A stretch of DNA of 64,000 bases from Nautilus pompilius. Lineage: Eukaryota > Mollusca > Cephalopoda > Nautilida > Nautilidae. Numbering within the stretch: the stretch's first letter is position 1; each line of letters begins with the position of its first letter. Position numbers and translations under genes: made by a program. The DNA is taken from positions 453,001-517,000 of the forward strand of contig JACATO010000065.1 in assembly GCA_018389105.1 (NCBI GenBank). The letters are read 5' to 3'. This document shows, piece by piece, positions 1 through 12,480 of this stretch. The notes beneath the pieces are model-generated. The model ran no database searches. It had not been told where the DNA came from and was given only the letters and a program-made list of their open reading frames with translations.

Positions 1-1560
1 AATTAAGAGTAATTTTTATTTTTTAAAGAAAATATTATTATTTTTTTTGTTAAATATTTATTCTTCAGTGCTAGAAAAATGGAGCGAAACAAGGGTAAGT
101 CCTAGCATACCTCTCTCCCGAAATAGAGCTTCACCTACACCCTGGTAACTTAACTGGTCTAACCAACCAGACCAAATCCCAGTTCTAACCACAGGGAAAC
201 ACCAACTAAGGATATTATAGTTTCTATCTAAGGCTGAATTGCCACCAGATCATGGAGGGGCGAGAGCACAAGAGTTCTAATGGCCCTAAACAAGTTGTTT
301 TAACCAATACTCAGAGCAGACACAGTAACACAACATTACAATCCCTGTTTGAGCCCAGACAGTAGTGCGACTTTGAAATAAGTCACATTGAGGGACACCC
401 CATTTATACCATGAAAACAAAAAAAAAAAAGCCATTATCCTATCAAGCTTTAAAGATGGGCGATAATAGAAAATTTCATCTGCAATTGAAAAAAAAAAAA
501 AGAGAAAGAGAAAAACAAAAAAACGAACAGACGTGGATTTTCTCCAGCACAAAATAATCAATATCATTCACCAGCTCGGAGAATGCATATAGCAGCTGAG
601 TCACGATAACTCAGCTAACAAACAGCAGATTTTCGAGAAAATTCCCAGTGTGCTGCCAACATTTGACAGCATCAGCAGCTTACAAGCAAAACAGATTCCC
701 CCTTAAAGTTTCAGTTTTAAATTAACTATTACCAAAAGGCACCAGATGTCATTAAGTATGTAAAGCTGTTTTGACGATGTCAAAAGTTCCACAATTGAAG
801 TTTACATGCTTATTTCATAAACGATAAAGAACATTTACCCCTGATATTAGTCAGCAAATTTTATTTTTTTTACATAAAACAGCCTTTTGTTGTTTTCTTT
901 TTTCATATTTTTGGAAGCTTTACTGATAATTTCATGAACACTCTATTAAAGTCCATACTGATGCTATTTTTTTAAAAAAATTTTTTACTTAAAACTGTTA
1001 AAAATTAATAGTTTTGCTGAAACCAAAAAGAATGTGCATACAAAGTCTGTCATTATGGAAGCATCGTTTTTTTCAAATGCCTAAAAATCAGACCATCATT
1101 AAATTGTATGCAAAATTTAAAGATTCTACGATCTAAAAAATTGTGAAAAAGAAACAAAAATACGACGACTAAGCACCAAGTCTTATGTGAGTTATTTCCC
1201 TTTAAAATGAAATATGTTGGCAAAAATCTAATTTTCTTTTTATATTAATTAACAAATCTCTGTTAGTTTCTCCAGCATTCAAGTCAAAAAATTGATGAAA
1301 TAGAGAATATACATTTGCTACTTTCTGACGGTTAATCTGATCTGCTGGTATGACATCCAGAAATCACCTCAGTTATGTCAAATTGCTTTAGCCAATTTGG
1401 GATAAGCTAAACAATGGCAAATGATAACTGCTAATTCCTGGAGTCCATGTTTGATACAGAATATACAAGGGCACATCTATAATCTATTCTAAACTTTGAG
1501 AAAATCTTTAACTTTTAAAGAACAAACATGGTGGTGTTTAGGCTACTAAAGTGCCATAGT
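1..1560. other. AT-rich non-coding stretch, nothing recognised
   Basis: No exon, RNA gene or recognisable transposon was found on either strand. It contains homopolymer A and T runs only. If the PDZ-GEF exon at 7.6-7.8 kb is read correctly, this is part of the intron that follows it on the minus strand. Confidence 0.5.
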
Positions 1561-1564
1561 TGAG

Positions 1565-1760
1565 GGCTAAAGTTAGAATCCCAGTTGGAACTGGCTCACT
1601 TTGGCATATCTTCCTCATGTGATTTCTTGCCATTCTTCTTCATCAGCCCACCATGTGAGTTTTCTCCATATCTAGGAATGAATAGTTCTGGAAGAGTTTT
1701 CTGGAGAACCTCAATCATTCCCAGGTAATCAGTCACCTGGTCCCCAAGATTGATATCCCA
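1565..1760 (+). repeat. tRNA-derived SINE copy, 5'-truncated (tail family A)
   Basis: A box-B-like remnant (GTTAGAATCCCAG) is followed by a body and then a tail reading TTTTCTCCATATCTAGGAATGAA. The same tail (consensus CTCCCACATCTAAAAATGA) recurs at 2.97, 8.73, 9.93, 27.9 and 46.0 kb, which is the main evidence that this is a dispersed family. The copy is diverged and lacks a clear box A. Confidence 0.5.
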
Positions 1761-2823
1761 CACCTTCCCCTTCCATCTCCCTACTGTGTCATGTTGTGTC
1801 CTTAGACCTTGAAAGTCAGGAGGGAGTTCACCAATGAGGAAGACACAGCTGAAAGTAAGGGTTTACATTTAAAACTACAGAAAGTGCATGTGAAAAGTAT
1901 CTTAAGACCATGGCCATGTGAAAATATTGTTACAATCGTAATTCTGAATGTTTTGCTTCAGTGGCTAGCTAAAGACGATTTCATTTTAATAACCATCTCT
2001 ACTTTCAGCTGAGTATCAGAATAGTCTGCCAGAATCATGTGTATTTAGATTTTTATTGTTCATATACAGTTTCCCTCTAACAAGACATGACACACTACTT
2101 TCCAGCTCCTATCCAGAGCAGAGAAACTGGGAAAAATGCCAATCAATTTGTTTTATTGTTTTAACCCACGAAAAAATTACTTACAGGTGATGCATACCTG
2201 ATAGCAAGCCAAACTCTTGGAGTGTAGGTAAGAAGAGCAAGATTTCAGATTTAAACGACAAAGCAGGCAAGGAGGGGGTGGGGGAGATGTTAGCTTATCC
2301 TAAAAAAAATAAAGCAACAACAGATATTTATGACATTAACCTGAGCATATTTCTCTTGTCTAGAAGTTATAAATACCCACCATAACTGCAAAACTGCTTT
2401 TTGGATGAGCAGCTATTTTTGTAATTTTCGTAGCAGTTATATTGATAAACCAAAAAGCTAGACAGTTTCATTAATTATTTACTCTCATAAGCTTCCATGG
2501 AGGAGTGTGTGTGTGTGTGTACATCATACATATTATATATAGACACAGGAATAAATGATAATTTCTTAAAATCTCTGTAAAATTGTGGTGTACTTCTATA
2601 TCAAAGCTACTTTCAATGCACAAGGCCACCAATAAAGAAACTGAATAAAAACTCCTTGCAGTGGCATAGGAAAATCAATTTTGATGCCTTCCTTCACATT
2701 TGATAAACTTAAATCTCTTATCTACCCTTTTTAAAAAAAGAACACCCTACCTCCCTTTTCCCATTTCCATGTGATTAAAATTTTGAAAACCCATCTCAGC
2801 TAGAGTATCAGTGGAATTCAGCA
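1761..2823. other. non-coding spacer, nothing but a short GT repeat
   Basis: AT-rich sequence without recognisable coding potential. A 67-residue open frame at 1,809-2,012 shows no protein-like motif and is treated as chance. The only structured element is the GT tract listed separately. Confidence 0.45.
2504..2520. repeat. (GT)n microsatellite
   Basis: An uninterrupted GT dinucleotide run of about eight units, followed by an AT-rich tract. It is a simple sequence repeat with no sign of function. Confidence 0.9.
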
Positions 2824-3092
2824 GTGTGGTAGTCTAGTGGGTAGTTCACTGGATTGCTAATGTTTTGACCTTAGATGGGAATGGCCCAGTTTGACATATC
2901 TATCTAGCATAGTTTATTTCTTGCTCTTCCTCCCTAGCCAGTTGCATGAGTTTCCTCAAGATACAGTGATTTCCTCCCATGTCTAAAAATGAAAAGTTCC
3001 AATAAGGACTTTTGTTAAGATTTTTAGGTTGGCCAAACAGTGTGTATTTGGCACTTCTGGCCATAGTTTCTAATGTCAAGTGCTCTCTCATC
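2824..3092 (+). repeat. tRNA-derived SINE copy, near full length (tail family A)
   Basis: Begins with a degenerate tRNA head: a box-A-like segment (GTGGTAGTCTAGTGGGTAGT) and CACTGGATTGCTAAT, typical of a tRNA D-arm and anticodon region in this kind of SINE. The degraded box-B position follows, then the family tail CCCATGTCTAAAAATGAAAAG. It is the most complete plus-strand copy of this family in the window. Transcription by RNA polymerase III is known for such elements; this copy looks too diverged to be active. Confidence 0.65.
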
Positions 3093-3841
3093 CCCACTCA
3101 GCTAGTATCTGGATCCTAGCCTACACTAACAGTAGGATGCAACAGATGTAAAAGTTTCTGATTCAAAAACTGAAAAGTAGTTTATATTAAATTAAATTCT
3201 TTCAGCTAAATCACTCACATCGTTTTCTATTTTCATTGAAAACAGCTCATTATTGCCTCCAAAAATGCTCTTGAACCGAACACATTTTACGCGATCTGCC
3301 ACTGGTGCAAATCAGTTTAAAATTTCTCTTAACAAGAGCCAAGAACGTTTAAATTCTCAGAAATGGCAATAACTTACATCCAGCACATCTTTATTTTATT
3401 TCAGTGAATGCATTAACTGGAAAAAGGTAATGAATAGCAAATAAAATAAAATGTAGACAAAACCATCAAAAAGAGCACCAAGAGGCATCTGGATACAGGA
3501 ACACCAAATAAGCAAAAAGAAACTGGGAGGAACAGAGCAGGGATTTACAAGCCTTGTAGCCTCTGCTGTGATTCCCACAGCTACACAAAAAAAGCAAAAT
3601 GGATATATCTACACAGACCATTAAGGGGCAACACTCAGACGACTGATCGGCATCTCACCACTATTGATAATTTAACTAATGCTGCTGAGAAGCTGGATCA
3701 GATCATGACCCACAGTAGGTTCAGAATATCAAGCTCATTTAAAACACTCTTTATGATCCTTTATTTAATTCTGGAGTTCCTTTTCTTTTTTCTCTAATTC
3801 TGCAGCTTTTTTTTCTCACTTATTAACTTTTACTTTTACTC
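3093..3841. other. non-coding spacer, nothing recognised
   Basis: No exon, repeat-family match or RNA gene was seen. A 60-residue minus-strand open frame at 3,396-3,578 is hydrophobic but has no recognisable family and is taken as chance. Confidence 0.45.
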
Positions 3842-4215
3842 AAAGAATAGTTGTGCAATGCTACATGGCATTTATCTGTCTCACACAGTATCACTTGACA
3901 TTTATCTGTCTCTCACTCGGTATCACACAGCAGTTATCTATGTCTCACACTGTATTACATGACATTTATCTCTGTTTCACAGTTTTTCAAAGCTGCAGGA
4001 CATTTATCTTTATCTCAAAGTTTTGAATAGTCATAGATGGCATTCAGTTTTGATCAGTTGTATCTCAAATGAGCAGAGTTATACGTCAGTTATCTGTTCC
4101 ATGATATTCAGCTTTATCTCATAGATGTGAAGTCTTATAGTGTTATTTAATTGAGCACAGCGTTATATGGCATTCATCTGTGTCACAAATTCTGCATGAT
4201 GACATGGTTTTCTTA
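3842..4215 (+). repeat. degenerate minisatellite, about 8 units of 30-45 bp
   Basis: The motif CATTTATCTGTCTCACACAG and variants of it recur across the stretch: CATTTATCTGTCTC, CAGTTATCTATGTC, CATTTATCTCTGTTTC, CATTTATCTTTATCTC, CAGTTATCTGTTCC, CATTCATCTGTGTC. Between motifs a second short block resembling GTATCACATGR recurs. The first units are about 30 bp and nearly regular; later units are longer and heavily diverged, as in an old tandem array. No open frame spans it. Confidence 0.7.
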
Positions 4216-7200
4216 TGGTACTTTTTCCCATCATTCACTTTTTAAAAATCCCTAAAATGTAAGATGGTAACTCCAAAGTATTGATAGGAAATTCACCTAC
4301 TTATTAATCATTTATCATATGCATTTGTAATAATTTTATCATTACAACTGAAAAATAGTACTAATGTATGCTACAATTTTGAACTTCATTTCCTTTATGA
4401 AACACATGCACAAATTAGTCAACCTTGATACTGATAATTTCTCAGTGTGGGAGGTTATTGAGATTAGAGTATACTCCTCAAAGTCTCAAATGATGAAGAA
4501 CCTCGAAAGTTACTCAAAAATAGGCTTCTCCAAATTAAGGAACCTCTATGTCACAATTTGCCAATGTTCAGAAAAAAGTTAGAACAATGTATGATTACAG
4601 GAGACACCAGTATGAGTGCCTTCTGTAATCACTGATTTAGCATCCAGCATCTATTAATTTCCTTTATTTTACCTTGTTTTTGTTTTTTTAAATTTAACTT
4701 TATAATTGAAAATGATAAAAATAATATATTTGGTGCAGCTAACTTATGGAATGCTCTATACTGCTGAAAATGAGATGTTAACAGATAAAATCAGAAATTT
4801 CTGTCTAGAAAATAAATGTTTTAATTTCTGGAGAGAACTAATACTTCTTGAACTTCTTGGACAAAGCAACTAGAAATCCATAACACTAGCCTATCTAAAC
4901 TTTCCTGTACACTTGTTTATTTATCTTGATTCATATGGCAGGCTTACAGATAATGACAATGCAATAAACTGATGGAACTTGTAAAGGACTGGAAGAAAAT
5001 TCCTAAAGATCAAAACTCTTCCTGGAGCAGAAGACAAATGAGAAATACACAACTTCTCAACATTTTAACATAAGCCACTGATCAAACACTGGAGCGTCTA
5101 AAAACAAAATACTTTTTAAAATTTACATGATCCTTGTGTAAACATTGTTTCTGGCAGCTAATAACACACCACTTCTCCTGTCCATCCTCCCTGCTTTCTT
5201 TTCATCCAGACACCTGTTGTGACTTCTCTCTCTCACCCAACTTTTAAGGAATGGCTGAGATACTGGACCTGCACTGCTCCATGATTAGATGAGGCAAAGA
5301 ACTTGCTTCACAGAGCTGAAACTGCAGCATTTTTTGCTGTTTCTTCGTATATGTCTAAGTGAAGCTTACTCATGCTGTCCTTGCTGGGCAAAGATGCTAT
5401 AAGATCCAAGCATTTAACTATTTTAACTAGCAAAAATCATCATTTTATAGCATAAGAAATAAAAAAAAAAAAGATTTCCACCATTTTGAAAATAAATAAG
5501 ACTCGTACTGTTGTTCACGTGAATAATTTTTAAAAATTAATTTTTTCCAAATATATAACTAGAAAGGAAATAATACACCATTAGAATCTTCATGTAATTA
5601 CATGGATTCAAACTTGATGCATAACAATAAAGTCTATATTTTCTTCTTCCACACATCAAAATACTTAACTAACCAATGTTTGAACACAAAACTATGGGAT
5701 ACAAACAAATTAATTAAAATGATATCAAAACTCTCACTGATAATAATCATATATTAAATTACACAGCAATCACCAAATTGCTGTTGTTTTTGCTTTTTTT
5801 TTCAATTAGAATAAATTTCCATCTATAAAAAAAAAAATGTTTTTCACTTCATTTTTCACAAATATTAAGATGGATAATGAAAATCTTGAATTGCATTCAT
5901 GCAAGAATCCAATTACGCAAATGCCTTATTTTCTAACTCTTCGGGGCCTGCAGTTACCCCCAATCTCCGATTCTATCTCCCACTCCTTAGCGCTTGAAAG
6001 CATGGTATTTGATTTAGTCAGGCAGAACATCTCTCATGTTCATTCTGCTTTCCATCAGTTGCCACCTTCTGCAGAGTTTCAGTTGTGGTTTTTCTTTTAA
6101 CCTTGATTTCTCCTACTTTATCAAAAGCAGCATTAGTTTCTTGTCATCTTTCTTCCGCTTCCCTTTTTTTCTTTATGCATCCAGCTGAGCTGCCGTTCAA
6201 TAGAATTTCAATAATAATATGAGCAATGATTACAACTCACTGATCGGTTTGATCAGTACAATAAGTTCTTGGTCCTAATATGGCCCCACCAGAATGAAGA
6301 GTTCCTGCATACTTAAATGAAGAATTATCAGTTTTCAACACACTTTTGAAGTCTGGAATTTCCCATTTCCAAATTCCACTCTTATTCAGGAGTTTCAATC
6401 TAGTGGAAACCTTACAGAGCCAAGAGTTCAAACTGCTGAGAATTAATGCAGTCAAAGAAAGCTATGTATGAAGACAATTTCCTTGAAAAATTTAAACAAA
6501 AGAAAAACAGTAGATTAAAAATTAAGCCATTGCTCCGAAAATAATAATCAATTTTATCCAAGAAAAAATTAATAAACTGCTTTACCGGAACAGCAAGAGG
6601 AGAGGTTGTTATGGAAATAGTTTCTCAAGCACGACAGAAGCAAAGCATCATGGATTTTTAAAATAATAATAATTGTTGTTGCTTTTATGCTAAAGACCAT
6701 AAGGAGAGAAAAACTTTTTAAAAATAATTAGAATATTAATAGTGATATTAATTTGTTTGAAATTTTGAATTTTTAAAAAAAATCTGTCTTGTACTGATCC
6801 AGGATAGGTGCAGAAAGCACAAACAACAAAGCTTAGTATGGATAGCACTAATCATGACTTCATGCATCCACTGCTTAGAAATGGTGGAACCAACTTTTCT
6901 CACCTATCAGAACCCTGTCAATCATGTTATTCCCTTCTGCAGAACAGCACTAAGGTGACATTCCCATTTCTGATACCCAATGTTCAGGGATCAAGCTTTT
7001 AAATGCATTAACCAAGCATGCACAGCAACATACAGGGAACCAATAGATGATTATGCTTAACCTCAGTGATATACTGATTTTCCCTGCATCAACTCCTCTG
7101 ATTATGCTAAAGCCGAAGCAGGGTGCTCCAGATGGAATATTGATCATGTTGAACTAGCCACTACGGAATTTCTTACACCAGATACAGCAAAAGCCTGTCT

Positions 7201-7638
7201 CAAGAGGAATACGTCAGCATACACAGACAATATTTACTGGTATGCATCCTTTGGTTGCCAACCTATTGCACTCACAAAACAAACCAATAGTAGCCCATTG
7301 TTCTGCCCAGACATCTTCCACAGTTCAACAGTCATTATATTCAATATCAGAGTCAGTATAAAAAAAAAATACTACTTTCTTTTAGAAATTCTTCACTTAC
7401 TTATTGAATGCTCCTGGTGCAATGACATTTTTTCTTTTAGTTCATATAAAAAACACTTACTAACAAATAATTTTAATGTAATACCTTCTGTAAATTAACT
7501 TCTGAATCATACATTTTTAAAAACTGTCAACAAACTTTTCTCGCTTTTGCCCTTTTGTAATTGTATATATTATAGACATGATATTGACACAAATTTAATA
7601 AATAATGAGACCTTGTAAAAAAAAAATTAAATTCTTAC
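4216..7638. other. intronic-looking AT-rich sequence, nothing recognised
   Basis: I searched both strands here for the next PDZ-GEF exon, whose vertebrate counterpart continues the cyclic-nucleotide-binding fold with a CWYILLSGSV-like motif, and did not find it. The intron after the exon at 7,639-7,766 therefore appears to run past base 1. Open frames at 4,364-4,582, 5,837-6,100, 6,237-6,455, 6,808-7,002 and 6,950-7,147 show no family resemblance. Confidence 0.5.
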
Positions 7639-7766
7639 CAGTAGAGGATATCATTTGCATCGTGGTATTCGTACCTTACTGTACGACAAAGAGATCTCAA
7701 GGCAGGCTCACGAAGTAACGACAGTGCTTCCATCCCATGTAAGTAAGAGTAGATTATATCCAAATC
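7639..7766 (-). CDS. RAPGEF2/6-like: internal coding exon of a PDZ-GEF (RAPGEF2/RAPGEF6-type Rap guanine nucleotide exchange factor)
   Basis: On the minus strand a pyrimidine-rich acceptor (TTTTTCACTGTCTAG) precedes 128 bp ending at a TG|GTAAGA donor. The open frame gives 42 residues plus two bases of a likely Cys codon, starting DLDIIYSYLHGMEALSLL and ending VRYEYHDANDILY(C). This matches the N-terminus of human RAPGEF6 (EDLNTIYSYLHGMEILSNLREHQLR), at the start of the first cyclic-nucleotide-monophosphate-binding-like domain. PDZ-GEFs load Rap1/Rap2 with GTP at cell junctions and do not depend on cAMP. Length, phase and both splice sites are consistent, so it looks like a live host exon. It is the only exon of this gene I can identify here. 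RAPGEF2 versus RAPGEF6 cannot be separated; most invertebrates have a single pro-orthologue. Confidence 0.9.
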
Positions 7767-8599
7767 CTAGACAGTGAAAAATGATTAAAAAAAAAAAAAA
7801 GGTTATACAATTTTAAACAATGAAATGATATTTTCACTAACAAAATCAAAATTAGAAATCTCCCAATGCTTATCAATCCCTACATGTAAATACTTTTCCT
7901 AACCTATCTTTTTTTTTCTTCTACAGAGCTATTTACAAATCTCGAATAAGATAAGACAGATAGATAAAGGTTTTTCCTGTGCCACCAGTTGCCCAAAACC
8001 TAATATGAAAATCATTTTATTTTAATATAACCAATCTAATACTAATATCTACTTGCTCTTCAACATGTTATTGCCTGTAAAGGAAGATAATCAACATTTT
8101 TCATGAGTTATCTCTCTTTAAAAATAAAGGGGTAAATGTGTTTGAAGCTGACATAGTACGTCTTAATGCCTGAACACAAATATTCAAGGGTTTCCTGTAT
8201 CTCTTATCAAAAGATCTTTAATACACCAACTCTTGAACAATTATGTAAACTTTATGTATATATAACCATTCCAAGTTAATGAATGCACAAATATATTTCT
8301 TAAATATTAATTTTGGTTAATTTGTCTTTGAATAATCTTTATATTGCTTGTGGTCAAGGCTACAATCTGAATCTGAAAAAGGTTTGTGTTTACTAATAAT
8401 TAAGAAAACCTCATAGTGTAATATTTAAAATCTTAAAAAATAATATTAACAGAGTTTAGTTCAGCAAGTTGGTTATCTTCAGGATAATCTGCAACAATTA
8501 CATAAAACTTTTAACAAATAACACATCTACACTGGCAACCATAAATGTGGATTAGCCTATGAAATATCCCATATTTCATGCATAAATCAATTCACCGTG
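7767..8599. other. intronic AT-rich sequence, nothing recognised
   Basis: Lies immediately upstream of the PDZ-GEF exon on its coding strand and therefore belongs to the preceding intron. No further exon or repeat-family match is evident. Confidence 0.5.
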
Positions 8600-8790
8600 C
8601 ACAGATTTGGTTAATTCTAAATTTGAGGGCCCAAGGTCAAATCCCGACAAGAAAGGATTAGTACAGCTTATCTCCCTGGCATGGTTTCTCTTTGCTGTTC
8701 TTAACTAGTAGCCAAGTAGATTTTCTCCCACATCTTAAAATGAAGAGTTTTAATAAAACCTGTCTGTACCATAATTTGTCAGTCATCTTG
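8600..8790 (+). repeat. tRNA-derived SINE copy (tail family A)
   Basis: A box-B-like sequence (AAGGTCAAATCCCGAC) is followed by a body and the tail TTCTCCCACATCTTAAAATG, then a T-rich ending. The tail is nearly identical to the minus-strand copy at 9.9 kb. The box A end is eroded. Confidence 0.6.
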
Positions 8791-9886
8791 AGCATGCCTG
8801 CCACTTTAGCAAAGAAGAGAAGCAGGTGAGAGTGGGAAAATGATGCAAAGCAAGCATTAGCACTATAAACAATTCATGTGTGAGTTTTGCGATTGAAGGA
8901 ACATCATAGGCATCATCATCTTTGGTTGCAAAGGACAATAATGGCCTTATGCATATGAATGACAGGAAATACATATATGTAAAGTTTATTTTTAGATTTG
9001 TCACACAAGACTTTTCAAACTGTCTTCCTGTATGCTTGATGTATTATTATTTGTAAGTCTACAATCATAGCACACACGCACACACACAAAGGTCATACTA
9101 AAATAATGAGCCTTAATTAATTATGGAATCACCACTATTCAGATAAACTGATTTAATTGACAGAAAATGTTGCCTCTGGCATCAATGTTACTCTACGGGT
9201 GTAACACAAATGGAATTGAGTCTACCATGAATAGCGTTGAAATAAAGAACTACACCAGAGTTCCTCACAAAAGAGGCTATGAGGATTTCAGAATGTGTAT
9301 GGCAAGTCTAGCATCAGTTATACAAGTAGGAAATGGTTGTCTTTATATTATTTTAGCAGTGAAAACAATGACAGGCTACCAAGTTGATACTTGATGTTGA
9401 AACACATATAGATGAACTAGCTTGAACATACTACTTTTTGGGTTTTGTCTGGTATTTCCATGAAGTATTATACAGTGAATAAACACTTAGCTTAACCCAA
9501 ATAGTGAGTTTTTCTTGCAATTAATTAAGCTCATTACTCTCAGTATGACAATGACCTTCAAATATAAACAAATATCCAACCAACTTTAGAAAAAGAGAAA
9601 TTAGAGCCGGTATCAAGTTTCTCAACATAACCAAGAAAAAACAAATAGGAAAATTATCAGCAGAGGGAAATTTTTTTCATTTTATTTTATATACCTGAAC
9701 TTTACTTAACACGCTTAACAATCCCAGAACATTTCTTGTAATAGCAAATGTTTTGTATGTTGTTAATGTCCATTGCAACCACGATGGTAGAACTCTCACG
9801 TAAATTATAGTGGTGATGACACAATCCACCACTCCCTTGCTGCCAAATGGCAGGCATGCACAGGATGACTAGTAGGGGTTAGGGTT
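8791..9886. other. non-coding spacer, nothing recognised
   Basis: Contains open frames at 8,783-9,004 (minus) and 9,167-9,394 (plus) without recognisable motifs or convincing splice contexts. A short CA-rich tract lies near 9,072-9,088. Confidence 0.4.
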
Positions 9887-9962
9887 AAAAAAAAAAAAAA
9901 GCCATACCAGAACCCTTCATTTTAAGATGTGAAAAATAGCTGGATTGCCTTGGAGGAAAAAA
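9887..9962 (-). repeat. SINE tail fragment (tail family A)
   Basis: Read on the minus strand it gives TTTTTCACATCTTAAAATGA, the same 3' tail as the copy at 8.73 kb, next to a T-homopolymer. Only the 3' part of the element is present. Confidence 0.5.
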
Positions 9963-11639
9963 TGTTTTATTTACCTTAATGAGAAGCTAACTTGGTAGTT
10001 AAGAAGTTCATTTGCTTAAACTACAATTATTTAAATTTTCATTCAGCAGTTCATTAAAAAAGCAAAATGGTAATTTTGCAATTGATCCAACCAAACTACT
10101 GATGAAATTCAAGTTTAGTACATACTCAAACAATTCTGATGGTTTTAAGTAAGAAACAACAGCAGTGATGTCTGTCATTCATAAAAAGTATCCCTCTGTC
10201 TAAGTAATAAATAGAAGTCATATTCAAGTATGAAATAACAAGATGATCAACTCTTTCAAATCAAAACTGATACCAATACACATTTCTCTTTTGAGCCTGT
10301 CTTGTACACAGTCGTTCATATTGGCTCCACACTCTCCTTATTATAATTACATTAAAACAAACAAAATCACATCCACATTAAATAACAGGGGTGGGGCTAT
10401 TATAGTTCTTCAGAATACATTCTAAAGTGGTTTTAATGCTTTGGTGGAAACTAAAATCTTGCTACAATAGAATGATGGATTTTTATTAAGAGAATTAAGA
10501 ACTGAGGTTGATGTATAATTTCTGTTTTCTTTCTTTTGTCAAAGCAGAGTATTCTTTCTTTAAATAACTAAAGCCAGTAAATTTTAAAATCATTTATAGT
10601 TTGCATTGCTTTATGAAATGTTTAGTTTAGTAAATCTAAAAAAAAAGAATAAAGTGGAAATTTAATTTAAAAAATGCTTTAAAATGTCAAAATTTAAAGG
10701 AGTAAGAATATTCACATAGAATTCAATAAGCCTGGCTGGTTTGTGCAGTGATATCATTAATTATGTATAATTCAGTTTAATGGTAAATTAACAGACTGCA
10801 GAAACCAAACATATCCTACAGCTAATGTCAACAACACTGAGCCATCCAAGTGTTGAATATAAATGTAGAATCAACAAGCAGTAGTAGGTGAGTGTTCAGC
10901 CATCAGAACAGCAACAGTGATTGACCAAGTTCAATTATTATGCAGAATACATCAATACCCAGACAGATGTCAAATCTCACAATAAGCTACAGAAGTCTAT
11001 GTTTTGCAGACTACAGTTATAACAAAGAAAAGCGGAATTATAATTGGTAATACAATACTTATCGTTTTTTATGGTTGAAAAATTTAACAATTTTTGTACA
11101 AATTAACAGCTTTTATATATATATATTTAGCATCTGAAAGTTTTAAATTCAGGACAAAAATGTTTTGGGCTAGGACAAATTACAGGTTTATAAATAGCAT
11201 TTATTTTACATTTTTGTTTGCTTGCAAATTATTAAAAAGAATTTCCACTTTTTGGAAATATGACTCTTGCATTCATTTTGCATTAGAAAAAAACAAAAAA
11301 AAACATGCAATATTTTAGTCAGATACATGTCAGTGAGTACTATTGATTCCCATCATATAAATGATAGCTATGTTTTGTACAATTTAGGGATGTAGAAACA
11401 AACTGATAACAGACCTGAGGTGGACTATGAACCTATCATCTGTACTGTATGATACTGCATGTTATATACATACAAATGTCTTTATTATACATATATACAT
11501 GTAATTACTATCTTTGTATTAAAACATTGATGGAAGCATGAAAATACCTCTGCTATGGTAGCTATACTTGAAGCACAATTTCATAACATTTGCCCTCTAT
11601 AAACAAGGTATTTGCAAATTAAATGTGAAATTTGCTGCA
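9963..11639. other. intronic AT-rich sequence, nothing recognised
   Basis: No exon, RNA gene or repeat family was recognised. Short open frames at 10,243-10,425 and 11,094-11,318 are low-complexity and AT-driven. Confidence 0.45.
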
Positions 11640-12480
11640 ACAGGTTTTGTCAGTAATGTCCCAAAAAGTAGTCATTAAAGCAAACAGATGAGCAGCAATA
11701 GCTAAAGGCTTTGCACCAGACCAAACAAGTCAGATGTGGAATTATGCATATCTGGATCATCCATTCAACAGATGAAGCATGAATTGAAACTGAAGCCTTA
11801 CCACCAATGGCTTATCCATGCTTTGAATGAGGATGATCCTGACAGACATTTAAGATTCCATGTGAGGACTAGTTCTTAGACAAAATTCTATAAACTGATG
11901 AGGTAGTGTTTAAAACAAATGGATGTCAACTGCCATAACTGCATGTGATGGGTAACCCATATCTTCTCTGAAAATAACTCAATGTACCGGATGTTTCTAA
12001 GAAAGAATTGTGGAACCATTTTTCTTTGATGTCACTGTAATAGACCAGTAGTCATACCATAAATTATTGAAAGATGTTATACCAGTGCTGGTAAACTTTG
12101 TATCATTTACAGAAATGTTGCTTTAGCAAGATGGCACACCAGCTCACTTGATCATGTTTTAGATCAGACATTTGAAGATGGATGGATAGGTTAGTAAGGT
12201 CCCACTGATTGGCCTACATGTCTGCCCAACATAAGATCAGTAAACTTCTCAGTGTGAGAAATCATCAATAGGTTATTAAGTACACGATGTAACCAGTCAT
12301 AAAATGCTCTGTCAGTGAATTCAAAACGGTGAACACAATACTGAATGGTACCAACAATGCATCAATACAAGTGGTGCACAAATTTGAAAATTTGTATGAG
12401 CTAATGTGTACAAACTACAGGCCTTTAATGCTTAGTGTGCATGACTGAATCACTATCTCTTGAAAGGATCATACAAAATG
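11640..12480 (+). mobile_element. decayed mariner/IS630-type transposon with transposase remnants
   Basis: Translated pieces in several frames follow the order of an IS630/mariner-type transposase. First comes MKHELKLKPYHQWLIHALNE with DDPDRHLRF after it, the linker before the catalytic core. Near 12,120 follows the second catalytic-Asp region, recognisable as ARWHTSS/QQDGTPAHL. Then comes a WIG..PLIGLHVCPT segment, the decayed counterpart of the family's GRRGPIEWPPRSPDLTP. Stops and frameshifts occur throughout, so it is an old dead copy in the PDZ-GEF intron. I could not define terminal repeats by eye, so the ends are approximate. Confidence 0.7.

Noticed and set aside
3842-4215. CRISPR-like array
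   Set aside because: Units are adjacent, variable in length and lack unique spacers; this is a eukaryotic minisatellite.
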